Source of the DNA: Hepsetus odoe
Lineage: Eukaryota; Chordata; Actinopteri; Characiformes; Hepsetidae
Assembly (NCBI GenBank): GCA_017165825.1
Contig: CM029384.1
Coordinates: 17,669,067-17,733,066, forward strand
Length of the DNA: 64,000 nucleotides
Reading direction: 5' to 3'
The notes beneath the pieces are model-generated. The model was not told where the DNA came from and did not search any database. It worked only from the letters and a program-made list of their open reading frames with translations. This document shows, in pieces, positions 22,481 to 36,000 of the stretch. The position numbers and the translations under genes are program-made. Each line of letters begins with the position of its first letter. Positions within the stretch are counted from its first letter, which is position 1.

Positions 22481-23468
22481 GACAAACAGGTCGGATTCCG
22501 AGCCAGCAGCACTGTCCTCTGAATATTCCTGCATTTATCGGCCCCTGTCCGCCAGCGGGAGCCTACCGTGGAGACTTTATGCTGCTGTAGGATGGAGGGA
22601 AGGCAATTAGCAGGCTCCAGGAGGGCAAAGCGATGAAACAACCTGAGGGGTCGAAGATGGGTGACTGAAAGACACACGAACAAAAAGAGCGAACAAATAG
22701 CTACCCAGAGAGAGATATGTTTCCATGGGACGGGCAGTGGGAAGCTGGCAGCGCTGAGAAAGCCTCTGTTTTATGAAGAAGACACTTTCTCCTGTTGTGG
22801 ACACCAATGCGCAATTTGACGCACACAGCGGGACGCATACAAGTGCATTAGAAGCAGTGTTCTGGGTGCTGTAGTTACTGGAGCCCCGCACGTTTACGCA
22901 TTCTGGCTCTATCTATTGTGTATGCTGCAGCTGGCAGTTTTAGCAAAACCTTATTTTTGAACCTTGCCTTAAAAATAACGCGCATACTTATTCTGGACTC
23001 CTTGGACCTATGGGTGCGGAAGGTGGCTTCAGGACATGTCAGAGCTGTGGAGCCTTGGTGTTTGGAAATACTGAATAGGCCATGATCACTGAATGACAGA
23101 AGATGAAGGGTAATGGGTTTCTGTACGCCAGTGTTTCCCATTCATACCCAGGAAAAACGCCTCTTGTCAGGCAACAGCAGAAGGAGGTGATGCCCTGCTC
23201 TGCAGCACCCCCTGTCGAAACAGTTAAAGTTTGAAGCTACTAAACAACACTGTTAAATATTTCAGCGCCGATTCAAAGGAGCTGTTCGATGGAGGTTAAG
23301 GAAGATAATTCTTTCGTGTCAGCTGCCTTTTTTCCTGCTCTGTTCAGTCGAAGAAAGAATTATTATTTTCTTTTATCCTGATGTATGCTCATGATTGCAC
23401 ATAAGCTGTGGTATCCCAGAGCTGTTCAGCGAGACACTTCATATGAGACCTCTGTGAGCCTGGGATGT

Positions 23469-23684
23469 TTTTACATTTACATTTACGGCATTTAGCAGAC
23501 GCTCTTATCCAGAGCGACTTACATGTCCTAATTACAGGGACAGTCCCCCTGGAGCAATTCAGGGTTAAGGGTCTTGCTCAGGGACCCAGTGGTGGTAGTG
23601 CTAGAGGTGGGATTCGAACCTGGGACTTCTTGAACCATAGGTCCATAGGCAAGTATCCTACCACTAGACCAGTGCCACCCTGTT
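23469..23684 (-). repeat. SINE family A, reverse copy, in the adcy9 leader interval
   Basis: Reads ACATTTACGGCATTTAGCAGACGCTCTTATCCAGAGCGACTTACATG at left and ATCCTACCACTAGACCAGTGCCACC at right, with B-box complement GGGATTCGAACCT. It is among the best preserved copies, lying about 220 bp upstream of the adcy9 start codon. Confidence 0.92.
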
Positions 23685-23904
23685 GTTTTTCTTTTCTGGT
23701 GATTTTCTGGTCATTCTAGAAAATGCTGTGAATTTGGTGAGGGCTTAATTGCAAGATAAGAGCTTTGATGACTGGGAATACATCACTAAAGTCATGATGT
23801 TAGGTATTAAAATGCATGAGCACACAATTACTCACAGTTGCTCTGAGCAGCATCGTTTGGGGAAAACGTGAAGACTCTGTTAAAATCAGGTTAAAAGCAT
23901 CAGC

Positions 23905-25717
23905 ATGGCTTCTCCACATCCTCATCAGCTGCACAGCAGTGAGGTGAGCTGTGACTCCAGTGGGGATGGTGCTGTGTCTGTCCGAATCAGCAGTTGCAAA
24001 CAGCCCAAACAGCAGCACTGCTCTGGGAGCTTGGGGTCCAGCACAATGTGCAGTTTCGTAGGGGGCTCCAAATATTGCAAATATAGCATTTCCTCCAGCT
24101 GTAGTTCAGGTGAGTCTGGCATCCGTAGGCCAGCAGTAAAAATCCTGCGGAAAAAGAGGAAAATGCCGCAGCTTTTTGAAAGGTCCGCCGGGAAGTTTTG
24201 GAACCCGAAGTTTGATTCCAGTATCCTGGAGGAGGCATGCCGTGAGCACTGCTTCCCTCAGACACAGAGGCGCTTCCGATGTGTGCTCTTCTACTTAGCT
24301 GTGGCGAGTCTCCTATGGGGGGCATACTTCAGTGCCAATGCTGATCGTTGTGACCATCTGACTTTCTTGGTGCCCACAGCTTCCTTCGTGCTCTTCTGTC
24401 TCTTGCTGTTCCTCTTCACTTTCACTCGACACTATGCCTACTGCTATGATCAGGCCTCACTCCTGCTTGTTATAGTAACATTTACACTCACACTTGTTCC
24501 CCAGATCCAAACTTTTGGCTTCAGAAACTTCAGTTCTCTGACGTTAAGGGTTGGAAATGATACAGGGGACATAAGAGGGAGCCGAAACCTGACACTAGAT
24601 GCTGCATCTCATGATAGTTTTTGGACCTCTTGCTTGTCTCCAGTTGGAACTTTCTCGCTTGGCATGGAAGTGCTCATGTTGCTTTATAGTGTCCTTCATT
24701 TACCTCTTTATGTCTCTGTGCTGCTGGGATTGCTGTACTCTGTTATGTTTGAAACATTAGGTTGGATGCACCTATTCCACAAAGGTGGATGGAACTATTC
24801 CAGTGAGAACCAGGAGGCTGACTGGGAAACCCTTCACTGGTTGGCCCCTGCCAAAGCCCTTCTACACTTGTGTGCCCATGTTACTGGCATTCATCTCTTC
24901 ATCATGTCCGAGGTCCGGTCCCGCAGCACATTTCTCAAGGTGGGCCAGGCCATCATGCACGGGAAGGATTTGGAAGTGGAGAAAGCACTCAAAGAGCGAA
25001 TGATCCACTCAGTGATGCCTCGCAGGGTGGCTAATGAGCTTATGAAACAGAGTGACGAGGAAGAAATCTCAGTCAAACGCTATTCAGCCGGCGCTGCCCT
25101 GGCATCTGCCTCAAGTCCTAAAAACACCAAGCGCAAGAAGACTTCTATACCCCGGGGTCAGATAATTTTTCGACCCTTCAACATGAAACGCATGGAGCCA
25201 GTCAGCATCCTTTTCGCTGATATTGTGGGCTTCACCAAGATGAGCGCCAACAAGACAGCACATGCCCTGGTTGGCCTCCTTAATGACTTGTTTGGCCGCT
25301 TTGACCACCTATGTGAACTAACATGTTGTGAAAAGATAAGTACACTAGGGGATTGTTATTATTGTGTGGCAGGCTGTCCTGAGCCCCGGCCTGACCATGC
25401 CTACTGCTGCGTAGAGATGGGACTGGGGATGATAAAGGCCATTGAGCAGTTTTGTCAGGAGAAGAAGGAGATGGTTAACATGCGTGTGGGTGTCCACACA
25501 GGCACTGTGCTTTGTGGCATCCTGGGAATGAAACGCTTCAAGTTTGATGTCTGGTCCAACGATGTCAACCTTGCTAATTTAATGGAACAGCTTGGTGTAG
25601 CTGGGAAGGTCCATTTGTCCGAGGCTACTGCAAGATTCCTGGACAACCGTTATGTGCGAGAAGATGGAAGAATCACAGAAAGGATCGGTCAGAGTGTGGT
25701 GGCAGATCAGCTGAAAG
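23905..25717 (+). CDS. adcy9: adcy9 coding exon 1 (residues 1-604, first membrane cassette and C1a)
   Basis: Starts at the ATG with context cagcATGG and ends at donor AAAG|gtaagg, phase 1. It carries the Ser-rich N-terminus (CKYSISSSCSSGESG), six predicted helices with NFS, NDT and NLT sequons in the loop around residues 212-230, the helical linker VEKALKERMIHSVMPRRVA, and the entire C1a cyclase fold up to GQSVVADQLKG. Continuing into the intron adds only four codons after the split glycine before TGA (25732-25734). Confidence 0.98.
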
Positions 25718-28700
25718 GTAAGGGTCTGGTCTGATTATGAATTTTTATGATAACTATGAATTCCTACCAAGATCCAATGTCTGAAGCAAAAGTATTATTT
25801 CTTTCTTGAAATAAAGTACTATGATTTTTTTTTTCAGCTGGACTGTTAAACATGCAGACTTTTCAGTAATGTAAACATACAGATTTCTTTTTCTCAACTA
25901 ACTGAGTCACAGTTGTGGATCACAAGGTATCACTACATGATCATATGTGTCTAAAGTGAAATATACACATGAAAGATATCTGGATTAGTGGCTTTATCTT
26001 TTTTGTCTGATTGAGGTTTCAGTGAAGCCTTAATGGCTCTTTAAAGCTGCATGATACATTTAACAATTCTGCCCCTTACTGCTGGATTGTCTGTGATTCA
26101 TAAAAGCTGGTTTAACTTAGGTATTCAAATGTGTAGGTTTTCTTCATAGCGCTTAATAACTTGGTGCACAGTGTTTTACTTTAATGATAGACAATACATC
26201 AATCAGCCATAACAGTAAAACCACTTCATGTTGAGACGGTCCCTCTCTCGCTGCCAAAACAGCATACGTGCTTTCCCCAAAACCTTTGAAGGTGTGGTGC
26301 AAAAAATGTTAGCGGTGCATGATTTATCCAACACATTCTGCAGATGTTCGATCAGACTGAGATGTGGGGAATTTGGAGGACAAGTCAACACTTTTGCAAT
26401 GTTCCTCAAATTCTTCCTGATCGTTTTTTGCTGTGTTGCAGGGGCATTATTCAATTAGGGAATACCATTAGCATGAAGGCGTGTACTTGGTCTGCAGCAG
26501 TGTTTAAGTAGGTGGTATGTGTCACCCACATGAATGCCAGGACTTTACCAGCAGAACACTGCCCAGAGCATGACATTGCCTCTGTTGGCTTGCTTTCTTC
26601 CCATAGTACACCTTAGAGGCATTTTTCTACCAGGTAAGCAATGTACATGCACACGATGTAAAAGAAAGTGTGATACATCAGACCAGGCCATTTTCTTTTC
26701 TCCGAAGTTTGTTTTCCGATGCTCACCTGCTCATAGTAGGTGATTTTGCTCACTTTCATATCATAACAATGTGTGCTGCACTTGCTCTTCTTTGGAATGG
26801 GACCAAACAGCTAGCATTCCCTCTCCATGTGCATCAATTAACCAGTACCTTGGTTTTAATTCACCAGTTATTCTTTCTTAGACCATTTAAATGTACTAAT
26901 CACTGTATACTGCGAGTTCCCCACAAGAATTAGTAGATGCTCTGATCCAGTCATCCAGCCATTACAGTTTGGGCCTTGTCACAGTTGTTCAGGTCTTTAC
27001 ACCACGTTCCAAATTATTAAGCAAATTGGGGGGGGTCGTTCACGGGTTGCTCAAGGGTACCTCAGGGCAACCTACTGGTGAGGAAATCGAACCCACAATT
27101 TTCCGATGTGGGGGCAACTCCCTAACCACTAGGCCACCTAGTGCCCTCTGAAAGAAATATCCTAATTTCCTAAATAGTCGATGCAAGTGACAGCATAATT
27201 TTCAAGTCATCAACCATTAGAGTATAATTTGAATGTTACCGAACAAACCTCCCAGTGATAACAGTATGTTTTTCAAAAGTAAAAAACTTAAAATGCACTG
27301 TTCCAAATTATTACGCACAACAGAGTTTCAAAACATTTTATAGGTTGTAAAGAACTGAAAGTGGTCATCGGTTGAATATGCGGCATTAGGAGGTCATATT
27401 TACTGAAATCAAAAGCTATTTCAATCAAAAACATCTTAACAGGTCAAGTTACAGATTAACATAGGACCCCTTATTCGATAGCAGCAGAGGTCATTTTCAC
27501 ACCTTCAGGGACCCTAAATGGGCCAACCAGCTTTCTCCCGATGATTCCGGCCCAAAACATGACTCCGCCACCTCCATGCTGACGTCACAGCCTTGTTGGG
27601 ACATGTTGGCCGTCCACCAACCATCTGCCACTCCATCCATCTGGACCATCAAGGGTTGCACAGCACTCATCAGTGACTGTTTGAAAATTAGTCTTCATGT
27701 AGTTCTGGGAGCACTGCAGCCGTTTCTGCTTGTGAGCATTGGTTGGGGGTGGCCGAATAGAGGGTTTATGCATAACTGCAAGCCGCTGGAGGTCCTACAC
27801 CTTGATGTTCGAGGGACTCCAGAGGCACCAGCAGCTTCAAATACCTGTTTGCTGCTTTGTAATGACATTTAAGCAGCTGCTCTCTTAATCTGATGTATTT
27901 GTCTGGCAGAAACCTTCCTCAGTGTGCCTTTATCTGCACGAACCCAAGTGTGCTCTGACTCAGCCACAAATCTCTTAACAGTACAATGATCATGCTTAAG
28001 TTTTCATGAAATATCTATGGTTTTGATACCTTGTCCAAGGCATTCAACTATTGCATGCTTTTCGGCAGCAGAGTGATCCTTTTTCTTTCCCATATTGCTT
28101 GAAAATGCTGGTCTGCTTAATAATGAGGAACGTCCTTCTTCAGTGGTTTTTCCTTTCCTCACCTGGCAAACTAATTATCACAAGTGTCTGTGATTGATTT
28201 CAGTGATCCAAGAGCCCTGAGACACAACGCGAGTTTAATTGAAAAACCAAATATTTAATCTTTATGACACTTAAATACAATTTGCATAATAATTTAGAAC
28301 GCGGTGTAAGCTTATCCGTTTCCCTACTCATTTGTTTCAAGAACTGACTGACTCATGTCATGTGCTGCTGTAATGAGAAAATATTAATTTGAAAATATTA
28401 ATAACATTATCTGGCAGTGTTTTTAATGTTGTGACTGTTCAGTACATATGATGTTTTGTGTGCATTTTCAGGCACAAAGTAATAAATTAGCTTCTCCAGT
28501 AATTGAATAGGACATGATTGAAAAATATCAGGCTTTTTGAGGTGAATGACACAAAAATTGCCCTTTAGAGACCATTACTCCCAGACTCAACGTTCTTCTT
28601 ATTGACCACCCTTTGCCTATCCTGTCATTTCTTCCTTGTCAGGTGACTATAGTAAATATCCTGGGTTTACTTTATTTATTCTGTTATTTCTTCACTGAAA

Positions 28701-30005
28701 ATGACTCCAAAGAATTCTGTATGACTTCTTCTGCACTTAACACTAATAACCAATTACCACAGTAATGTGGCAATTAGTTGTTTCTTATCTTTTGAGATAA
28801 ATATGCTGTTTGTATTGACCACCACTTCATAAATGTGGTGCTCCTTAGAGCTGGAGATTTTACAAGCTCTGTACACAACCGAACAGCTGTGCCTGCAGTG
28901 GATAACTCATTATTGCAATTATAGTTCATTTTTTCATGTAAACCATAATGTTAGCCGACAATGCATTTTTACTAATATATTTAGCTAATATATGGTTGTA
29001 AGACTTTTCATATTGGAGCATTTCTTGTTTCTGCATTATGATAGGTTTTTAGAACACTAGTATTTCAACATGCAGTGGGAGTGATGGATGGGCAGGTTGG
29101 AATGGGTGGAGAAGAGTGGCTAGAGTGATTTGTGGCAGACCGGCATCAGCAAGAGTAACAGGGAAGTTTTACAGGACGGTAGTGAGACCAACTGTGTTAT
29201 ACGGGTTGGAGATGGTGGCACTGATGAAAAGACAGGAGGCGGAGCTGGAGGTGTCGGAGTTAAAGATGCTGAGATTTTTGTTGGGTGTGACGAGGATGGA
29301 CAGGATTAGAAATTAGTATATTAGAGGTTTATGGATGTGGTGAGAGAGGACATGCAGGTTGTCAGTTTGAAGGAGGAAGATGCAGAGGACCGGAAGAAAT
29401 GGAAACTGGTGATCCGCTGTGGCGACTCCTAAATGGGAGCAGCCGAAGGAAGAAGAGTCTTTCGAAGAACTTTCATGAAGTTCCAGAATGAACAAGATGA
29501 TCTTGATTTGAAAATCGAAATCATTTACATTTTTTTTTTTGCCCCATTGCTTTTGAGCCGCTGCACCGTGTAGTGCTGTTCATACAAAAATAAGGCTATA
29601 ATAAAAAACCATGAACTCATTGACCATAACCTGATTAAATGTGTTTTACCCAACCATGTGTTCTCATTTGTCTGTGCTGCATTCCATGTATCAAAGCAAA
29701 TCTCTGTAATGTCCCAGTCATCGCCACAGCATGGCTGGCAGATACCTCGACAGGTGCAGCAGGTCAGCTGGAAGTGTTAGCAGAGTGCCCGTCTGTGCTG
29801 TCTGCTTTGCCAGAATTTATCATGAACATTCCTTCCAAAGTTAGACGTGTCCAAATCCCTCAAGGCATTGATTTTCAGTTTTTCATGGCCTTTTCCTTCT
29901 ATCCTTATACTCATGACCTCATTAAAAGGGTAAACTGCCCTCCTTAAAAAGCTCCCAAAGTACTTTTTTTTTCTCCCCGAGTAGATTTCTCAGTTCTTTC
30001 GATAG

Positions 30006-30055
<50 letters not shown>

Positions 30056-33000
30056 TCTCAGCTTTTCAGTGTCTGTTTCAACTCTGTGCGTAGGAACACT
30101 TGCTCTTCTAGAGCGCAGCCCTTTTCCGTTGCATAACAAGAAATTACCACTTTTTCTCTTTCTATTACAACTGCTGTATTTCTTCAGCCTCTCAGTCCAC
30201 TTTGCTTAATATCCTTTGCAATTGTGCCTCCATAAAAAAAGATTGAGAGTATTTCCTACAGAAAATCTATGGCAGTCCTAGTCCCATGGGAGGGAGAACA
30301 CAAAGGTCTGTTCCTTCTGAATTACAATTGCATGCCCCTCACATTTCCAAACCTATTTCCTGTGTACGACTTAAACCACTGACTCAAAGGGTGAACGTTC
30401 AACATTTTCTGGTTAATTATTTTATATGTTAAATTTGGCAAATAAAGAAACAATGAGGGGGATTTGTGATATCTAATTTTCTTGCTTTTCTCAAAATATG
30501 CAGTCATTCATAGCAATCTCAAACAATATATTCATTTTTTTGTAAACAATTGTTTTTTTTTTTTTTTCTGAGAAATAAATCCCATTACCCTTTTACAGGC
30601 TTTAGTGGCCTATAATCAATAAGTTTTAAAATACAATCCTGTGATTAAGCACTAATGTACCTCTGCATTGATCTTTTTAACACCAAACCTATTTGTGACC
30701 AACATGATGTTGGTTGCTATAAGCTAATAATGTGGTTAGCAGTGACCTTCACAAGGAGAGAGGAGGCTAGCGTGCAGGCAGGAAATTCTGTGGGAAATGC
30801 ATGTGGAGTGGGCCCCAGTTCGGTACCTGCTGTAGTTCTGGGCAGCTTGAACTTAAGCATGCTTGTGGCCTTGGTTCCTGGAGCTTTAATCATTTTTAAT
30901 AATTTATCAGTTTGTTAACATATGAGCCTGTTAATGTTCCAGTTTGAGCATTTTTAACATGCAGTCCTTTAAAGTGTTCTTTTCTTTCTGGGATGCATGT
31001 TCTTGGGTGCACAAGACCTGAAACCCTCTGCATGAATGGACGGATTCACCTTGCTTGCCATCCCGTGTCATTTTTTGCACACTTTAAAAGTCTAAAATAA
31101 AATACGTTACTATGAAAATACTCAGCTATTAAACAAAAATAAAATCAGATACTGATTTTTAAAATTTTTTTTTTAAAAAGCTCCGACTGTCTTTCACGCT
31201 TAACCCTGTAGCTTTATATTACCTTTTTATTCCTGTTTAAGTAAGGTTAATGATGATAAACATTTAATCGATTCTGTTATGCCCTTTAGGAGCTCTGTGA
31301 TACACTGTGCATGAGCCTATTCTGGAAAAGTGTATGGCACTGATTGAAAGTATTCAAATAAGTTGCATTTATAGTACTGTGCAAAGGTTTTAGGCAGGTG
31401 TGAAAAAATGCTGTAAACAAAATGCTTTCAGAAATATAAATAACAATTGTTTATTTTTATCAATTTACAAAATGCAAAACCTGTGAGCGAACAAAAGAAA
31501 AATCTAAATCAAATCAATATTTGGTGTTACTACCTTTTGCCTTCAAACCAGCATCAGTTCTTCTGGCCCCCACAGAGCCCTGATCTCAACATCATCCAAT
31601 GTGTCTGGATTACATGAAGAGACAGAAGCATGTGAGGAAGCCTACATCCACAGAAGATCTGTGGTTAGTTCTCCAAGATGTTTGGAACAACCGACCATCC
31701 AAGTTCCTTCAAAAACTGTGTGCAAGTGTACCTAGAAGAATTGATGCTGCTTTGAAGGCAAACGGTGGTCACACCAAATATTGATTTGATTTAGTTTTCT
31801 CTTTTGTTCATTCACTGCATTTTGTTGATTGATGAAAATGGAAGCGTTGATTAACGCTTCCATTTCTGAAAGCATTCTTACACAAAAAAGAAAAAAAACA
31901 TTTTTCCACACCTGCCTAAAACTTTTGCACAGTACTGTATGAATTTAAATTGTTGTTAATTTAACGTGTTGCAGCGCCTGTCAAATCTTTAACTTGGGTT
32001 TGCAGCCTGGCCTTTTAAGCCTTTAAAATCCTTGAATCTTTTAATGATATTATGCACTGAAAAGGGGGACACATGCAAATTTCTTACAACCTCTTGCAAA
32101 TCTGTTTCCTTTCTTGAATCATTTCCATATTTTTCACACAGATTTGTTGACAAGCTGGAGCTCCTTTGTCCACCTTTGTTCCTTAAAACACTTTGTGGTT
32201 ATTGCTTTTGTACCAAATTATGATCATCTGTTGACATCACCAATATTTTATCACTGCATTACTAGCCCCTAGATTGTCCCCTGCTCATCAGCTTTTAAGC
32301 AATATGTTGCAGACCCGAAATGCAGGAATGAATGGATATTAAGTGAAAGTGACAACCCTTGGCATTGCGAGGTCACAGCACTGCACACCATGAACCACAA
32401 CGAAATTGGACCTCTGCTTTTAACCCATGCACACAAACACCGTGCAGCAGTGGGCAGCTATTGAAAGCGCCCGGGGAGCAGTGACGGGGACGGTACCTTG
32501 CCCAGGGGTACCTCAGGGAGGGAATCGAACCCACAATCTTCAGATGCAGGGCTAACTCCCTAACCACTAGGCCACCACTGCCCCTATTAACAAATGAAAT
32601 TCAGCTGGCCAAACAAACATTAAACATATTTGGTTCATACTGTCTATATGTGGGCAGCGGTGGCCTAGCGGTTAGGGCGTTAGCCGCATGATCGGAGGAT
32701 CGGGGTTTCAAACCCCTTCCCAATAGGTTGCCCTGAGGTACCCTTGAGCAAGGTACCGTCCCCATCACTGCTCCCCGGGCGCTTTCAATAGCTGCCCACT
32801 GCTGCACGGGTTTGAGTGTGCATGGGTAAAATGCAGAGGTCCAATTTTGTTGTGGTTCATGTGTGCTGTGCCGTGACCTCGCAATGACAAGGGTAGTCAC
32901 TTTCACTATGTATATATACTATATACTATATGTAAGAATCAGTGAGTTTGGTTTGTTAGTTAGTTTGTTTTGTAGTTTTTTTGCCATTTTCCATATTGTC

Positions 33001-36000
33001 CTGCTGTCTCAACTTTTCTGATTTTGGTCTAAGATGTACATAGATATCTGTGTTCTGAGTGATTATGTGATTATGTGCCTTATGATTATTTCCTATAGCA
33101 TTTTTGTCCGAAAAGGAATGACCTCAATTTCTTACGTGCAATAACACTGTGCCTCTTATGTTCTATTACTTAAATGTCTAAATTTATGTAATAGAAAAGG
33201 AAAGTATTGTTCCCTTTATTCCCTTTATTAATCATTTGGTCTCATCTCAGTAGAAGTCTTCCAATGGAAGATCAATAATCCGATTATAGATGATATCACT
33301 GTTGGAGTGGCATCCTTCCTTGATTGTTTTCTGACCAACAGTGAGGAGCACATGGCTGCATGCCATGAAAATAAGAGAAAAGAGTACAACTTGATACTGA
33401 GAAAAGATTTTAGAATATTGATGAGACAGAGAGAATAAAGGAATGTTCTATTCCTTAATTATAGTATTTAACATATTCAGAAACGGCCAACAAATGACAA
33501 CTTTTCAAAAATGAAGGAAGCCACTGTGACTTGTAAGTTACAAGATCGTTTGTGCTTCACAATAAGAACTGCACTTTTCGACTTGGTAGTAGCACTGCAT
33601 TGGTATGCTGTTCAGATGTTTCTTGTTTCACATATTAAATGCTACCCAGAAAACAGAAGACCCTAAACCAAGGCTGATGTTGCTGAAATTAGCAGAGTCC
33701 CATCCTCCCGGAGGGTGCAGTTCAGGGCTTGAAAGTATTTGCTATGGATGAAAGACGTATTTATATTTTACTCCATTTGCACATACAGAACCGTGAATTA
33801 TTTTACATAAGTCCACCAGACCAGGTTCATAAAAAGGAAAATTGACTGTACAGAGTCTTGAGGACAAAGGCATAAAAATAATGCTCAAATAAACACACTG
33901 TAAAAGTCTTTGCTGTCTTCATGAAACTATACACAGTGCAACGCATTTTCTGTCTTATTTTTTCTACTAACAGATTGAAGTTAAACTTGAGAATGTTAAG
34001 CAAAGAACTGACTACATTACCTAAAATCATTGCGAGAATGGGCGGTTAAATAAAATACATTCTCACTGTTTATTTTAGAACGGTAAAGTTCAGTACATTG
34101 GTTCGGGAAAAATAAACAACATTCTTCCAGGACTTTTGTGCTGAATGACTGCAAAGTCGAATGCTCTTCTGAACCCAACATACATCTTTTCATTTCAGGG
34201 CAAGAGTGATGCATATAAACCAATCCAGCAGTCTACTGATCACTATGGAAACGGACGACTTCTGCCCCGCACATGCCGACCCCCACCCAGACATCTGACC
34301 CCCTTCTCAATACCTGTGGTGTCTAGAAACTGAAAATATATAGAATGACTCACATGTGCAGACTTCTATTTTCAAACTTTTTCATTTAAATACTTTTTGC
34401 ACTTTGCCAGTATAACTTTTGGCTCATCCAGAGAGGTATATAGCTCTGTGCCAATGAAGTCCATACATTCTACTAGGTAATCGTTCACATTCTAAGGTGC
34501 ACTATAATAATTCTTTTCCCTTAAGTTTGAAGTAATGCTTGCAAATTGGAACAGTGCTATTTCAAAGGTAAATGTCAGCTTAGGCCCTCACCACCCAGGC
34601 TTAACCTTTCTGAATGGGCTAATTGGTCCCTGACACGCATCCCATGGATGAACAGGCTTGATAAAACCTTCCTCTTTCTCTGAAGGAATCTTTTTGTACC
34701 CCCCCCCAAAAAAAGACTTCGGTTCTTGCATATAAGATGTCTTGAATTCATCTTGCTACTAAGCTTTTTGCCAGCATCTTGTTTGCCTGAGAGTAGTGGC
34801 TGCTATTATATTTACATTGACGTTCCTCATCAGTAAGAACAACTTACCCAGGAAAGCAGTAACATAGTCTTTGTTTATTAGACCTTTGTGGTTCTTTAGG
34901 CCATGCCCTGGGACACACAAGTGCCCTCACTGGTACTTTTTTGACTGATCCTGTCATTCTGTACATGCTTTTACTGTTGATAATGGCATCCAATCGTGGT
35001 CACCAGAGGTGGGTCATCGCAAATGCCCTTTGTATTTTAAGTGCAAATGTTCCAACTGCTACAAAGAGGGAAATGCTCCCCACAGCCTGTATCCATTCTT
35101 AGCTGAGCTCATGCTGTCTCAATCAATATAAAACCTGTTCCCTCTTGATTATCAAGCCAGCCTCTTATCACCAGCTCCTGCTCAGCCAACAACACATGCT
35201 GTACGGATGTGGTACTTTTGCTGAAGTCCATCTCCTCAGCATTGCCTCTGATTACATCTCTCCTTGCATCCTCCCTTTTTTAAGGATCTACCTTACTTAC
35301 GTGGGGCAGTGGTGGCCTAATGGTTAGGGAGTTGGGCCCCAGGGTCAGAAGTGAAGTGAAAGTGACTATTCTTGTCATTGTAAGGTCACAGCACACAGTG
35401 AACCACAACGAAATTGGACCTCTGCATTTAACCCATGCAGCAGTGGGCAGCTATGAAGGCGCCCAGGGAGCAGTGACGGGGACGGTACCTTGCTCAAGGG
35501 CACCTCAGGGCAACCTACTGGCAAGGGGTTTGAACCCACAATCTTCTGATTCTATGGCCAACTCCCTAGCCACTAGGCCACCACTGCCCCTTGACCAGAA
35601 GGTTATGGGTCTGAATCCTGGATCAGTAGGTTGCCCTGAGGTACCATTGAGCAAGGTACCGTCCCCATCACTGCTCCCTGGGCGCTTTCAATAGCTGCAT
35701 GTGTTGAAAATAGCTGCATGCTGCATGTGTTTGTGTGCATAGGTAAAATGCAGAGTAATTTCGTTTTGGTTTCGTGTGTTCTGTGTTTCACAATGATGAG
35801 AATAGTCACTTTCACTTTGCTTGCTGATGCACCTTGAAGCCTAAAGGAGTTGTACTTGAATCCCATCTCTAGGACTTACCCAGAGTCACTGTACTGAAGC
35901 TGTTGAGCCAGTGCTTGTAATGGGGCTTTTCTACTGGCACTAGGAACTGAGCTGTTGAGGAACTCATGCTGGTTCACCTGGGAGCAACAGTTGTAGTGCA

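Noticed and set aside
22297..22683. 128-codon open frame on the minus strand over the adcy9 promoter
   Set aside because: No recognisable domain; a GC-rich island naturally lacks stops. Overlapping frames on both strands look equally arbitrary.
23838..23904. Second adcy9 leader exon beginning at 23838
   Set aside because: The acceptor (ctcacag) has a weak pyrimidine tract and no matching donor could be fixed; kept only as a possibility in findings.
29639..29947. 102-codon open frame in adcy9 intron 1
   Set aside because: No homology or domain recognised, no conserved-looking splice sites; likely chance.
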